Made by a program: the position numbers and the translations under genes. The notes under the pieces were generated by a model that made no database searches, had not been told where the DNA came from, and worked only from the letters and a program-made list of their open reading frames with translations. From Chlamydomonas reinhardtii (Eukaryota; Chlorophyta; Chlorophyceae; Chlamydomonadales; Chlamydomonadaceae), in NCBI RefSeq assembly GCF_000002595.2, contig NC_057019.1, positions 6,315,407 to 6,379,406 on the forward strand: a DNA stretch of 64,000 nt, in the 5' to 3' direction. Shown one piece after another: positions 11,014-21,490 of the stretch. Every line of letters starts with the position of its first letter. Position 1 is the stretch's first letter.

Positions 11014-11815
11014 GTCTCTACTGCATAGTTGCACACCTGCAGCGGGTGCTATAAGTTTCCGACTTTATACAGCGGTGCCATCTGTGAAAGAATGCTGTTA
11101 TGTCTGATTGTCTGTGGCGTTGTGCGCCCCTCCCTCATTCCCTCACGTAATTGGACACTGCATGCAAGGCGCTCTCACCTGCCCTCACCACGACGATCCG
11201 TCTGTACGTCAAATCATAGTCAGGACCAGGCACACACAACACATGCCAGCCGCCTCCGCTGAGCTTTTGTTGACTGCTCACGCACACAGTTCGATAATAG
11301 CGCACATACCGCACAATACAGCTTGCCGTGCCGCCTGCAAGCCCACTCCGCCATCCGCTCTGGTCTACGTACGCATTCGTGTCCGCAACACTCGTCATTA
11401 GCTTGAGTTCAACTTCTAACCGCTCATCTAAAGAAGGCCTACCTAGAAACCCCGTACGCGAGTCTTAGTATGTGAACAGGTGAGCCCAAGCAATCTGACC
11501 CCTCGCGTTCCGGGCAGCTCTGCATGCGGAAGAAAGCAAACATGAAAATAAGCCTCTCAAAACAATTCGCTCACGCGATGGGACTCGGTGTAGCAAACCC
11601 AACAACTATGGCCGGGATGTGCAGGACCGGCAAAACACGCGTCCGTTCCGGACCAACACACCGCAAGCCACGTGCCGCACGCACTGCAAGCCGCGTGCCG
11701 CATGCATTGCAAACACACCGCAAGCCGCGTGCCGCACGCATTCGCACTTCCCCGAGCATCGCGCACACACAAACGTCTCCAGAGCGGCAGACACAATCCC
11801 GACGCAAACAGGCGC

Positions 11816-14454
11816 TTATGCGGACGCCTCGGCGGCAGCGGGCGCCTTGGCGGTGTCCTTGCTCTTGTCGTTCAGGAACTTGACCATCTCCTTCTGCAGG
11901 TCCCAAACAATGGTCGGGTGTTGTTATGAGCTATGGAGACCAGACGTTAGGATGGGCGCCGATCGCCTGGCCGCCCTCTCTCCCTCTGGTGCCCCAGGCC
12001 CCAGCACTGATCGACCTCCGCCCTTCCAACACGTCATGGGAAGTCCGCCTCCACCATTCCTCACGCACGCACGCACGCACGCGCGCAGTGTCCCGCCCCG
12101 GCCCGGCCCGGCCTGCCCGGCCCCACCACACCACGTCTGCCGTACCCTCCCCTGGCCCTGCTGCGCCCACCTCGCCGTTGAGCTTGGCCACATCCGCGGG
12201 CGTCTGCTTGGCGTCGTTCTGCGCGCTGAGCTCCGCGCCGGCGCCCAGCAGCGCCTTGGCAATGGCCATACGGCCGTAGCCTGCATGTGTAACAACACAG
12301 TACAAGCGGATGCCATAGCCTCATTAGTGCCTGTGTGCGCGTGGGCTTGCGTGTCTGTGTGGGCTGGTGTGTGTGCTTCGGGCAGGCTGGGATGTACGGT
12401 GTGCAGCGAACGGAGCGCCGTACGACTTCGGAGCAGTCGCAAACCATAATAGCACCCGCGCCATCGCACCCATCGCGCGCCCCGCTCACCGGCGGCGTAG
12501 TGCATGAGGGAGTTCTTCTTGGGGTCCCGGAATGTGAGGTCGGCGCCCGCGGCAATGAGCAGCTTGACCACCTCCAGGCGGTTGAAGCCCACCGCCACGC
12601 CCAGGGCCGAGATGCCGCGGTCGTTCTGTCACGGGCGGTCACACACACACACAAACCCACAGGCAGGAAACTCGGTCCGCGCGCCAGCTAGGCTCCCAGC
12701 TGCCGTTCGCACTGCCTCTTTAACCAAGCACCTGACTGAATAGCCCCGCCGGTTTCGTCGGGCGGTGCCGGCAATACACTCCAAACTCTCAGCGCACACG
12801 ACGCCCCCCGGTTTGGGATTGGGGTTGATGCAGAAACCCCATTCGAGGCTTGCAGCGCACGCACCAGCGCGTTCACGTCCGCGCCCTCCTCGATGAGGCG
12901 GGTGGCGGCCTCCATGTCGCCGTGCTTGGCGGCGTCGTGCAGGTTCTCAATCAGCTAAGGGGGGGGGGCAAAAGGCACATGTGACGGGTTCAGTGGCCGC
13001 ACCGAGATAGCACAAAACATTTATACATTCCCCGCGCCGAAACAGAAAAGTACATTCACTGTCCCCAATCTGGCAAACCATGGCCACACTCCTCACAGCG
13101 CACAGACACCCGAGCCATGACTGCCATACCGCAGCGGCGCACCTTCTTGGCGGGCGCGGGCGCGCCCTCCGCCGAGGCGGGGGCCTCCGGGGCGGGGGCG
13201 CCGTCCACATTGAGCTCGCGGAGCTTGCGGCTGATCTTGAGCATGAGGTCGGTATCGTCCCAGTACCTGGGCAGCGCGAGTTGCGAGTGGCCCGTGGGAT
13301 AACAAAGTTAGCTTGGAGCTTGCGGTGATGGATTTGCTGTGGGGCTAGTGCCGCGGGATCCCTGTTATCCCAGTCGCCAGTCGCGATAACCCACTTCTGG
13401 AAGGCGTCGGCGCCGTTGGTCTTCATGTCCTCGAACATGTCCTTCAGCTCCGGATCGTCCTTCAGCAGGTTGAGCCGCTCCATCATCACCGGGTTCTGGG
13501 GCGCCTGGAGTGTGAATGTGTGTGTTGGTGTGTGTAGCAGCACGGAAGGGGCGGGACAACAGTGAGGTGAGGCCACGGCTCCTCTGGGATGGCTGGTACA
13601 CAGCGTGCAAGCGAGCGTACAAGCCAGGGGCATTGGGAGGCAGCCTGAGCCCATGCTCTTGCTACGCCAAGATACGCATCACGTCGCTGGATTCCAACAG
13701 GGTGTCGTGGTTGCTGTCGCAATGCCGGCAGAAGCAGCCCGCCGCGGCCCCGGCTTACCGACATGTTGGCGAAGGCGCCGGCCATGCCGGGGGTCTTCAT
13801 CACCTTCTGAGCGTGCTCGTAAGCCGCCTGTGGAGGGCAGCAGCCGCACGGCAAAGGCGCGCGTGTTGGATAGGGGGCCGGCCAACATGTGCAACACAGG
13901 GTCTCGGCCAGGTACGGGTCGCAGATCTATGCCAGCCTGTCTCTGTAGTCAGCCCACCGCGGGCGCACCTTGGCAGCCGCAGGGTTGGACTTCAGGTAAG
14001 CAACCAGCGCCTGGGCCTGGGCCGCCGGCATGCCAGGGGGGATCTTGATGGGCACCTGCATCAGTTGGGAAGCGCGCAGTGCATCCCTAAAATCAGCAGG
14101 TGCTCGGGTGCCGGGCTGGCGGACGGCGCTGCGGATCAGGGTCACGTGAATCTTTGCGCGGCAAGTGCAACAAAGCTTTTATTAGACCACATCTCCAGCA
14201 AATGCAAGACGCGAGGCGCTATGCGGGGCTGCAGGGCGCGCATCGGACGCTCAGCGAGATGTCGAGCGACCATGTCGTCGCCCTCACGCACCCAATTGTG
14301 ACCCCCGCGAAGCACAGAAGGAGTTTACCTCAGTTCCATCCTCCAGCGTCACAGTCTGTGCTTCAAGGATGGGAAGCTGGCGAGTGTGCGCAGCGGCAGT
14401 GCGTCGCCCTCCCGCCACCTTGCGAGCGGGCAGAGCGGGGGCCTTGTTGGGCAT
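11816..14454 (-). CDS. AKR2: AKR2-like ankyrin-repeat chaperone for organelle outer-envelope proteins
   Basis: Nine exons in order: 14454-14329, 14055-13969, 13827-13759, 13504-13395, 13266-13143, 12954-12865, 12625-12490, 12280-12171, 11893-11816, giving 309 residues in frame (plant AKR2 proteins are about 340). After a short N-terminus come two STI1-like helical regions (about residues 45-94 and 95-150; motifs AAYEHAQKVMKTPGMAGAFANM, NPVMMERLNLLKDDPELKDM). A linker rich in Ala, Pro and Glu follows. Residues 173-285 are ankyrin repeats (LIENLHDAAKHGDMEAATRL, NRLEVVKLLIAAGADLTFRD, NSLMHYAAGYGRMAIAKALL). The protein ends with KEMVKFLND and an Ala-rich tail. In Arabidopsis, AKR2 holds tail- and signal-anchored proteins in the cytosol and delivers them to the chloroplast outer envelope and peroxisomes. 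The domain order here is the same. The start is the Met preceding NKAPALPARK; an upstream Met exists but its context looks untranslated. Confidence 0.88.
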
Positions 14455-15252
14455 TCTTACACAGCTTGGGTCGGGGCTGGGGTGAAAAAAGGAGCACGGA
14501 TTTGATTGACCGAATGTGCAAGCCAAGACGATGGTGCACAAGAATGTGTTAGATCTAGATAAGTAGGGCACAACCTATTCAAGTATATAGAAGGGTACAA
14601 ATGCAATGCAGGTCCGGGGTCTAGGGGCGCTCGCTGTTGAAGAAATGCACATTAGATCTGCCCATCTAGCAATTCTTCTAGCAGGCCCAGGCGTAAGTTC
14701 ATTTTGCTTGTAATGTCTTGGATAGTCACTGCTACACTACTACCATTCGCGTACATCATCGAGACCGAGAGTTGGAGAGCACCGACCTCGTCGGAGCCAC
14801 GACGGCTCTTCGGCGCCAGCGGCCCTTCAGCTCTCGCGTGGCCGTGACGCGCTGGACGCGCCCAGACATGCCAGCCCACCCTGTGCAGGCAAGACGCCAG
14901 AGCATGAGGGCTGTATCGTGTTACATTAGACGTGTCGTGACCGCAACCGGCTGTCAAGAACAACCTTGTACGTCACGTCCAGCGCAGGCTTAATGCCGCG
15001 CGGTGGGCAGGCTTGCGCCTGCCGGCACCAGGTCGAGTCCCGTCTACATTATTGTATTATCCAGTCGTCAGCCCCCAGTACATGCATGAATGGATGCATT
15101 CACTGCACTGCCCGGACGTTTCACACCGTACTTGCTGCGTTCATGCATCTCCGCCAACATTCACGCAAAATTAGGTACACTCATACATGAGCCGCATCCG
15201 AACTGCTTCCGAGCTCTACAGGCCTCCCCACGTTGCGAAATCCTGAGCCGAA
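14455..15252. other. Spacer between RS31-type gene and AKR2 gene
   Basis: Tandem same-strand genes. It holds the RS31-type 3' UTR (TGTAA at 14921-14925) and the AKR2 promoter. No open frame is supported. A lone B-box-like GGTCGAGTCC at about 15030 has no matching tRNA fold. Confidence 0.5.
14921..14925 (-). promoter_or_regulatory. TGTAA poly(A) signal candidate (RS31-type gene)
   Basis: TGTAA on the minus strand about 330 bp past the stop codon of the SR-protein gene. Confidence 0.5.
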
Positions 15253-18018
15253 TCAGCGGTCGTAGCTGGGGGACCGCTCCCGGGGCGGGGGGCTGCGGCT
15301 GCTCCGGCGCGGAGGCGGCGGCGATGCGCGGCGCTCCGCAGCCGGGGGACTGCGGCTGGCGCCACGGCGGGGCGGGGGAGAGCGCTCCCGCGGCGGGGGG
15401 CTGCGGCTGACGCCACGGCGGGGAGGCGGCGAACGCTCCCGCGGCGGCGGGCTGCGGCTGTCCCGACGCGGCGGCGGCGAGGCGCGCCGCTCGTAGCGCG
15501 GCGGGCTGCGCTCCGGAGACCTCCGATACCGGTCACGCGACCGCGACCGGGAGCGAGACCTGCATGGTGAATGCATGTGTGAGATCTGGGTGAGTGCACG
15601 TGCACAGATTGCGAGCTCCACGCTTTCTTAAACTGTTCTGTCTACGCTATGTTGTTCAGCAAGATTGTCCTTGCTCCACAGATATCAGGGCTTAGAAAGA
15701 CTACGCAACCCACAGTGTTGAACCCATCGCACCTGTAGCGGCCGCCGCCCCCACGCTCGTCCCTACCCCGGCCGCCGTCCCGATCACCGCTGCCGCCACG
15801 CCCGTATTCCACCAGGCGCACATTAGGGTCCTCGTTCTGGTCGGCGGGCAGGGGGCGGTGTCGCCAAGTCAGGACATCTCGAGCGAGGATACAGAAAATC
15901 AATACGAAGCAAATCAATATGGACGGCTATATCCCACGCCGCAACAGTGCTCATGCTCGATTGCACCCTGGAAAACTCTGAGACGGTGCGGTGACGATGC
16001 GGCACATCACAATCCGGTACGTCACCATCACGGCCCGGCTTGCCCGTGCCTACCTGCACGTACTCCACAGCCAGGGTGCGGCCCTCCATCTGGGCGCCGT
16101 TGGCCCGCTCCATGGCCTTGATGGCGTCCTCCACGTTCTGGAACTGCACAAAGCTGTAGCTCTTCTTGATCTGTATTACAAAGACAAAGATAAGGGGATT
16201 GGTGTGTGTGTGTGTGTGTGTAAGCGACAGCGGGAGCTGGGGGACCGCAGATGGAAAATTGGCACACGCGGGCCGCAGTGCTGAGCACGGCTGGGCCCTT
16301 CTGACGCCAGTTGCTAGCCGCACCTGCACGCGCGTCAGGCGGCCGAAGCGGCCAAAATAGCGCTCAATGTCGCGCTCTGTGGTGCGGCGCACGTCAAAGT
16401 TCACCACAAAGAGCGTGCGCGAGGGCTTGGTGTCACGCTTGCGGTCCGCCTCCGATTTCTGCAATGGACGGCGGTGTTGCAGCAAGTTTAAGCGTCACTC
16501 GTCTGCAGGCCAAGCCATTCCAGGGGCACACAGGTTGCAGCAGCGAGCATGCCGTGCCTCGCTACGTGCCCTGGCGTCGCCTGCCATGCGCACCTGTGCC
16601 CACTCGACTTTCAGCATGCGCTTCTTGTAGCCCCACTCCGTCCGGTCCAGCTTGCGGATGGCCACATCGCCATCCTCCTTGTAACGCATGCACACGAAAG
16701 CGTAGCCTGGGGGGAGAGCGGGAAGGGGAGCGACGGAAGGTTCAGATCCCAGCCAATGGCTGCAGCTTTGGTTGGGCGGTGCGGCATCGCACTAGCCACC
16801 GATTGTGCCAAAGCATGCTTCCCAAGTGATTAGGTGATGCTAACGCGGTGGCAGACAGCGGGCGACGAATGGCCACGCCTGGCCTCGCCGGCCGCACAGG
16901 TGGCGTGAAGTGCTGAGGGCCGGGAGTCTGCCATGCCCCGGCGCCTAACTGGCTGTCCCATGGGAGGACCCTCCGCAAGCGCCGTGGCTCAATGCAGGAG
17001 GCGCTGTTCCGACAAGTGCTGTTGGGCAATCAGCCCCATGTTAACACACCTGGCCTGTCCTACTTAGGGGGTCGGGGTCGGGGTGTGCGTGCATGGTACC
17101 GTAGCAGCTTGTGGCAGTGAGAAGCAGTGATTGTCGTGTTGGCAATGGAGGGCACTGCCGTTGGTGGACAGGGTTGCCATCAAAACGCGTGCGTGGGTGA
17201 GGTTGCCGACATATGTTGCCGCGCGTTGGCGGTGGTCGGGTTGGACTAGCGTTGCCATGATGGTGGGTTTGGTTGTCGGTGGCAGTGCTGGGGTTGGTCA
17301 TCTGGCGCGGTTGGTCAGACGGCGCTGACAGCCGATGGCACAAGGCAGGTCACAGGCCGTCAGGTGCGCAATCCGGATACGCCATGAGCGTACTCAGCCC
17401 GGCAGTTGGGTGAGGAGCCTGTTGAGGAGCCGCGGCTGCCGTCAAGGCGGGCAAACGTCATACCCCTAAGCTCTCAACGCAGGCCTGCGAGCCCTGGTGC
17501 TTGGGCTGGCACCCTAACGTCCAGTTCAGCGCATTCCCGCTTGCCTTGCTTCATGTCGATCTTCTCCACCGGGCCTGTACGGGGAGGTAAGCGAAGTGAG
17601 CACGCTCAGCGTGGCACATACAGGAGGGCGAGCAGGCGCACAGGATGCCGCACAGCCGCAGTTGCCGTTCGTCTCCCACGGCCACGGGTGCAGAGGTCCG
17701 ATTGCAACTCACCGTACTTCTCCATAAGCCGGACGATGTCACGCTCCTCGGCTTCATACTGCATGTGCAAGAGACACTCCTTGAGACACCGTGCAGCGCT
17801 CAGGCATGTCCTCAGGGTCCTCATTCCTCAACACACTCGCGGCAGGACACGCTCGACAGTTGCCCAGTGCTTGATACTCACTTCAAAATTCCTGAGGGTC
17901 CAAATCAAGCCGGAAAGTAGCGGAGATGGGGTTAGGGTCGGCAGTCAAAAGGAAGACAAGACCCCGCGGTGCCCGCAACTCACCCAATGAAGAGTGGGCG
18001 GTCTGGACGTTCGCTCAT
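15253..18018 (-). CDS. RS31-type SR splicing factor (two RRMs plus RS domain)
   Basis: Nine exons: 18018-17984, 17891-17882, 17758-17713, 17574-17545, 16706-16594, 16458-16324, 16170-16054, 15836-15733, 15559-15253, giving 298 residues. RRM1 covers about residues 7-78 (RPLFIGNFEYEAEERDIVRL; RNP1 QGYAFVCM). RRM2 covers about 90-162 (RTLFVVNFDVRRTTERDIER; RNP1 KKSYSFVQF). A Gly/Arg/Asp linker follows (GGSGDRDGGRGRDERGGGGR), then a tail of RSRSRSR and repeated SPPPRERSPPPRR units to the C-terminus (about 197-298). Sequence and order match the plant RS subfamily (RS31/RS40), nuclear splicing regulators controlled by SR-protein kinases. Exon 2 is only 10 nt (codes NFE). The 838-nt intron inside RRM1 has a GC donor (AAG|GCAAGC) and is by far the longest, the sort of intron that is alternatively spliced in plant RS genes. 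Phase is consistent at all eight junctions. Confidence 0.92.
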
Positions 18019-18345
18019 GGTTCCTGGTGACCCCGGCTAACGACTATGACTTAGCTGGAGGCCCGAGAAGGGTGTCGAGGCCTGAAATGATCCGCACTGA
18101 AGGGCGACACGCCTCGTGGAGAAGCTATACGCAACTTTAGGTTCAATAGTGTGCGGACAACGACTTGTGAAGGTCTGTGTAGGCTAGGGTCTGCAGAGGA
18201 GACTGTTGAGCGGGCGCCCCATTCGCGATGGGCAAAACTTTCTTGGGATTTTCCCCAGGCAGAATATATATATGCATGAAGCCAAATATTAACTTAGCAT
18301 CTCTACAATCTTGCTGCAACTCAGGTTACTCAAAGTACCGGCACG
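18019..18345. promoter_or_regulatory. Bidirectional promoter region, RS31-type and DUF1499 genes
   Basis: A head-to-head spacer of 327 bp between two start codons. TATATATA at 18265-18272 lies about 75 bp before the DUF1499 ATG in a CCCCAGGCAGAATATATATATG context and is the best TATA-box candidate in the window. No comparable box was seen for the minus-strand gene. Confidence 0.5.
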
Positions 18346-19858
18346 ATGCTGACACTTCGGGGCGCTTCAGCCGTTCCCGCCACAGCCAAAGAGCAACAGG
18401 GGCGAAAGTCCCCTGTGGTGAGGACAAGGGCTACTCGACGGGAGGTTCTTGCGCTCGGCGCTCTTCTGCCAGGGCTTGACGCTGCGTCCTCACCACTCCA
18501 ACGCGGCTGCACCGGCGCCACCTGTGAGTGGCCCCTGTGCATTGGTGCTATGCCCACTGGCTATGACTTGATGTTTCGTGCAGGTATCGGCGTGGTGGAT
18601 GGCACGTTAGGAAGGCAAGCCCAGCCGTGGGCTGAGTGGCGGGCCAGGGTCTACCAAGTGCAGGGGATGACACATGCAGACGGGGCACGACATTTTCTAC
18701 CTGCCGGGCGTTAGGGCGACGGCTTCGGCAACTATGTCACGTATGTGTATGCAGCATGCTTCGGGCGCCCGTTTCCTTATTCTGCTGCACTCTGTGGCAT
18801 CTTCTGCCATTTTGTCTGTGCCACAGCTGCGCGGGGCTAGACACTTGCCTCTCCAGCTTCGACGACCGCCCGGGGCACTTTATCGCACCGTGGACGTTCG
18901 ACAACGGCAGCCGCCATGAAGCCGTACAGCAGTTGGTGAATGCCGTACGAGAGGCGGGCGGCGTCGTACAGGAGGTAACAGACGGCGACCGGTACGGCTA
19001 CGTTTATGCAACGTTCGAGGGCGGGCCATTGCAGGGCGTGGACGATGTTGAGCTCCTATTGCCGGACGGCGATACGACGGTGAGACCTGGATTAGACTCT
19101 ATATCAATGCTTTTGTGATGCCATCCTGGCTTTCATGAATGCAAGAGCTGGACGGAGCTTCTTACGGCAACGCGCCTAACTGCCAAAGGCGCTGGGGTGC
19201 AGAGGAGCGGAATGTGTGTGCGGCCCCAGCCTGTGCGTGGAAGAGCCAACGCCACATGCTGCCTGCTGCTTGCTGATGCGGTACATGCGGCTTGCTGGCT
19301 GCTGTGTGCCTGCAGGTGGTGCTGCGGTCCAGTGCTCGGAAGCAGGGCCTGCCAGACCTGGGTCGCAACGAGCGGAGGCTGGAGCAGCTGCGGCGCCGCT
19401 TGGGCTGGGAGCCGGTGGGTGCACAGGGATGGGTGCACAGCGCGCTAGGGTGAAGGGCTGGACACGTGGATGGTGCCGCTCGTCATGAGAGGGCGCGGGG
19501 GGGGGGGCGTTGCTGGCGGTAAATGGCGCTTGTGCCTTCGCACTTGAGCGCCATTGTCAACACAGGAATAGCAGTACGGCTGGGAGCATGATTGGTTCAT
19601 CGCCCCAGGCTGTGGCGGTTTTGTGCGGGCTGCACTTAGGGGGTTACAATGTGCGCGCTCGTACGGCTACTGCACTGCTGCCGGCGAATAACCGCCAATC
19701 GCACCCTGCACACCGCCCCCAAACTGCTAACGCAGGTGCCCATCCTGCGCAACCGCCGGCGCGCGCTGCTGTTTGTGGAGTCGCCCTGGGACAGCTTCGG
19801 GCCGGTGCCGCCCATGGGGTCAGACTACGGCAGCAGCGACCTGGACACGGACCAGTAG
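18346..19858 (+). CDS. DUF1499-domain protein with Tat-type thylakoid lumen signal
   Basis: The N-terminus carries a basic transit-like stretch, then TRATRREVLALGALLPGLDA, a twin-Arg signal for the thylakoid lumen. The conserved DUF1499 core is encoded by exons 18827-19079, 19316-19414 and 19736-19858: AGLDTCLSSFDDRPGHFIAP, YGYVYATFEGGPLQGVDDVE, VVLRSSARKQGLPDLGRNER, then a C-terminus with VESPWDSFGPVPP as in plant homologues. Upstream, exon 1 is 18346-18523 and exon 2 starts at 18584. The segment GDGFGNYVT just before 18740 is in frame with the core, but a TAG at 18711-18713 stands in that frame. A short intron of about 58 nt ending GTTAG|GGC would remove it, though its donor (CAA|GTGCAG) is weak. 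The first intron (60 nt) could also be read through in frame. Plant relatives are lumenal proteins of unknown biochemistry. The family call is firm; the exon 2 structure is not. Confidence 0.75.
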
Positions 19859-19874
19859 GGCGGTACCGTGCCGC

Positions 19875-19965
19875 ACTGCTGTACGGGTGTACGGATGCAC
19901 GGGTGTACGGATGCACGGATGCACGGGTATACGGGTGCACGGGTGTACGGGTGTACGGTAGGCAT
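19875..19965. repeat. Tandem short repeat after DUF1499 stop
   Basis: About nine imperfect units of GTACGGGTG / GCACGGATG (8-10 bp) lie in the 3' UTR of the DUF1499 gene. Confidence 0.85.
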
Positions 19966-20248
19966 ATCCATGTGGTGCCGGTCGAGCTGCTATGGGCCGG
20001 AGAGCTGTGTGGGCCGGAGCCAGAAGCCGTGCGGAGCACCTGAGGGGACACCGCCGCGCGCAGGGAGGTATTGGGCAGTAGGCCGGCCGTGGGTCCTGCG
20101 TCACTACTCACGAGCAGTGTTGGCGGCAGGCGCGGCCGCATGAAGCGGTTGCTGGCTGGCAAGGGAGCTGGTGAACAGCTGGATTCAAATTAGGAACAAG
20201 ACATAGTTGCCCGGCCTCATCATGCCGCGGCAGCACGGTGATTGAACA

Positions 20249-20253
20249 TGTAA
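20249..20253 (+). promoter_or_regulatory. TGTAA poly(A) signal candidate (DUF1499 gene)
   Basis: TGTAA in sense orientation about 390 bp after the DUF1499 stop (context GAACATGTAAGTCC). Confidence 0.5.
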
Positions 20254-20559
20254 GTCCTGCACGAATGAATATTCATACGCCGGACGACCTAGCTCATCAT
20301 TGGATAGCAGAGAGTCCGTTTCCCACGTAGGGAAACGGGCTCTACCAGGGCCGCGACGCCACCTCTGCGACGAACATGCGGCACGCGCTGAAGGAGATGC
20401 TGCTCGGTAGAGCGCAGCCTGTGGCCCTGCGCCGCGGTGGCGGCGACGGAGGTGGTGGTGGAGGGCCTGGCCCCACCAGCAGCAGCAGCAGCAGCAGCTG
20501 CGGCACCAGCAGCAGCAGAAGCAGCAGAAGCAGAAGCAGTAGCGGCAGCAGCAGGTGGT

Positions 20560-20710
20560 AGCGGCCCTGGGCCCGGTGGCAGGGGCCCTGGGCCCAGCAG
20601 TTGCCGCGTGCATGTGCGTAGCGGAGGGGGCGAGCAAGGCCACGTGGAGGAGGACAGCGCGGCGTCGCCCGAGAACCGGCGCCGGCGCGCAGGCTGAGGA
20701 GCCGGCTGGA
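20560..20710 (+). repeat. Dispersed 'CACGTGGAGGAGGA' module, copy 1
   Basis: Contains AGCAAGGCCACGTGGAGGAG and ends in CGCGCAGGCTGAGGAGCCGG. Related copies are at 21385-21490 (plus) and 32095-32235 (minus). One plus-strand frame reads GHVEEDSAASPENRRRRAG then stop. About 200 bp upstream, both plus copies are preceded by GC-rich Ser/Ala/Gly-coding triplet repeats and by a CGGCACGCGCTG segment. Confidence 0.7.
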
Positions 20711-21112
20711 GGGCAGGGGGGGGGGGTAACTCCGCCGGACTTTGACCCCTTGATTCCCTGGGGTGTGCCTGTGGCATTCCTTACCCCCCCCCCCACCTGT
20801 TCGGGACGGTGCCCAAAACTGAAGTGAACCCGGGTTGGCGGCGGGTGGCGGCGGCGACTGGTGAGGCAGCAGGATAGTCGGGCGGCTGGCGGCAAGCTGA
20901 GGCGCAGCTGGTGCTCGCACCCGCAGCCACAGGCTCAGCTGCGCTGCGTCCTGTGTAAGACTGCTATGTGTTTACCAGGGTTTACCCCTGGTGTTCACCA
21001 CGTGCGCCTATAATTCTGTTGCCCGCACCTGGTCGTGCCCATCCTTCTTTCCAATGTGGCACCCTGCTGGGAAGAGGGCCCTTGTGGATGGCGTGTGCAA
21101 TTTTCGTACGGG

Positions 21113-21200
21113 CTCAGTGGGGGCTCAGTGGGGCTCAGTCGTGGGCTCAGTGGGGCTCAGTGGGTGATGGCTGGGTGACGGCTCAGTCGTGGGCTCAGCA
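21113..21200. repeat. GGCTCAGTGGG tandem repeat
   Basis: At least six imperfect units of GGGCTCAGTSG lie between the two plus-strand copies of the dispersed module. Confidence 0.8.
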
Positions 21201-21384
21201 TAAGGACTCACTCACTCTACCCTCCCGATGGTGCAGGGACGTGACAACATCCGGCACGCGCTGGTTGGGGCACAAGCGACCGCCTGCAGCGCTGCAGACT
21301 GGCGGCGGCGGCAGCAGCGGTGGCGGCGGCAGCGGCGGCGGCGGCGGCGGCAGCGGCAGCGGCGGCAGCAGCGGGGGCGCGTGC

Positions 21385-21490
21385 GCGCATCTTGTAGCGG
21401 AGGGGGCGGGAAAGGCCACGTGGAGGAGGAGAGCGCAGCGCCGCCCAAGAAGCGGCGCAAGCGCGCAGGCTGAGGAGCCGGCTGGTGTCT
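21385..21490 (+). repeat. Dispersed 'CACGTGGAGGAGGA' module, copy 2
   Basis: Same module as at 20640, with GHVEEESAAPPKKRRKRAG then stop in the corresponding frame. The 3' flank GCTGAGGAGCCGGCTGG is identical to that of copy 1. Confidence 0.7.

Larger units (their letters stand above)
9908..11815. other. Spacer between uS13m and AKR2, with internal duplications
   Basis: No gene was recognised. It holds the uS13m 3' end, the AKR2 3' UTR (minus), a diverged direct duplication (about 10317-10455 and 10493-10680), a 20-bp tandem repeat at 10535-10590, and GCAAGCCGCGTGCCGCACGC-type tandem units at about 11655-11750. Confidence 0.55.

Noticed and set aside
11524-12449. Plus-strand open frames over the AKR2 3' end
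   Set aside because: Antisense to well-supported AKR2 exons and rich in tandem GCAAGCCGCGTGCCGC units.
13516-14301. 261-codon plus-strand open frame
   Set aside because: Antisense of AKR2 exons 2-4, with no motif.
15000-15060. Possible tRNA (B-box-like GGTCGAGTCC near 15030)
   Set aside because: No matching A-box, acceptor stem or anticodon loop could be folded around it.
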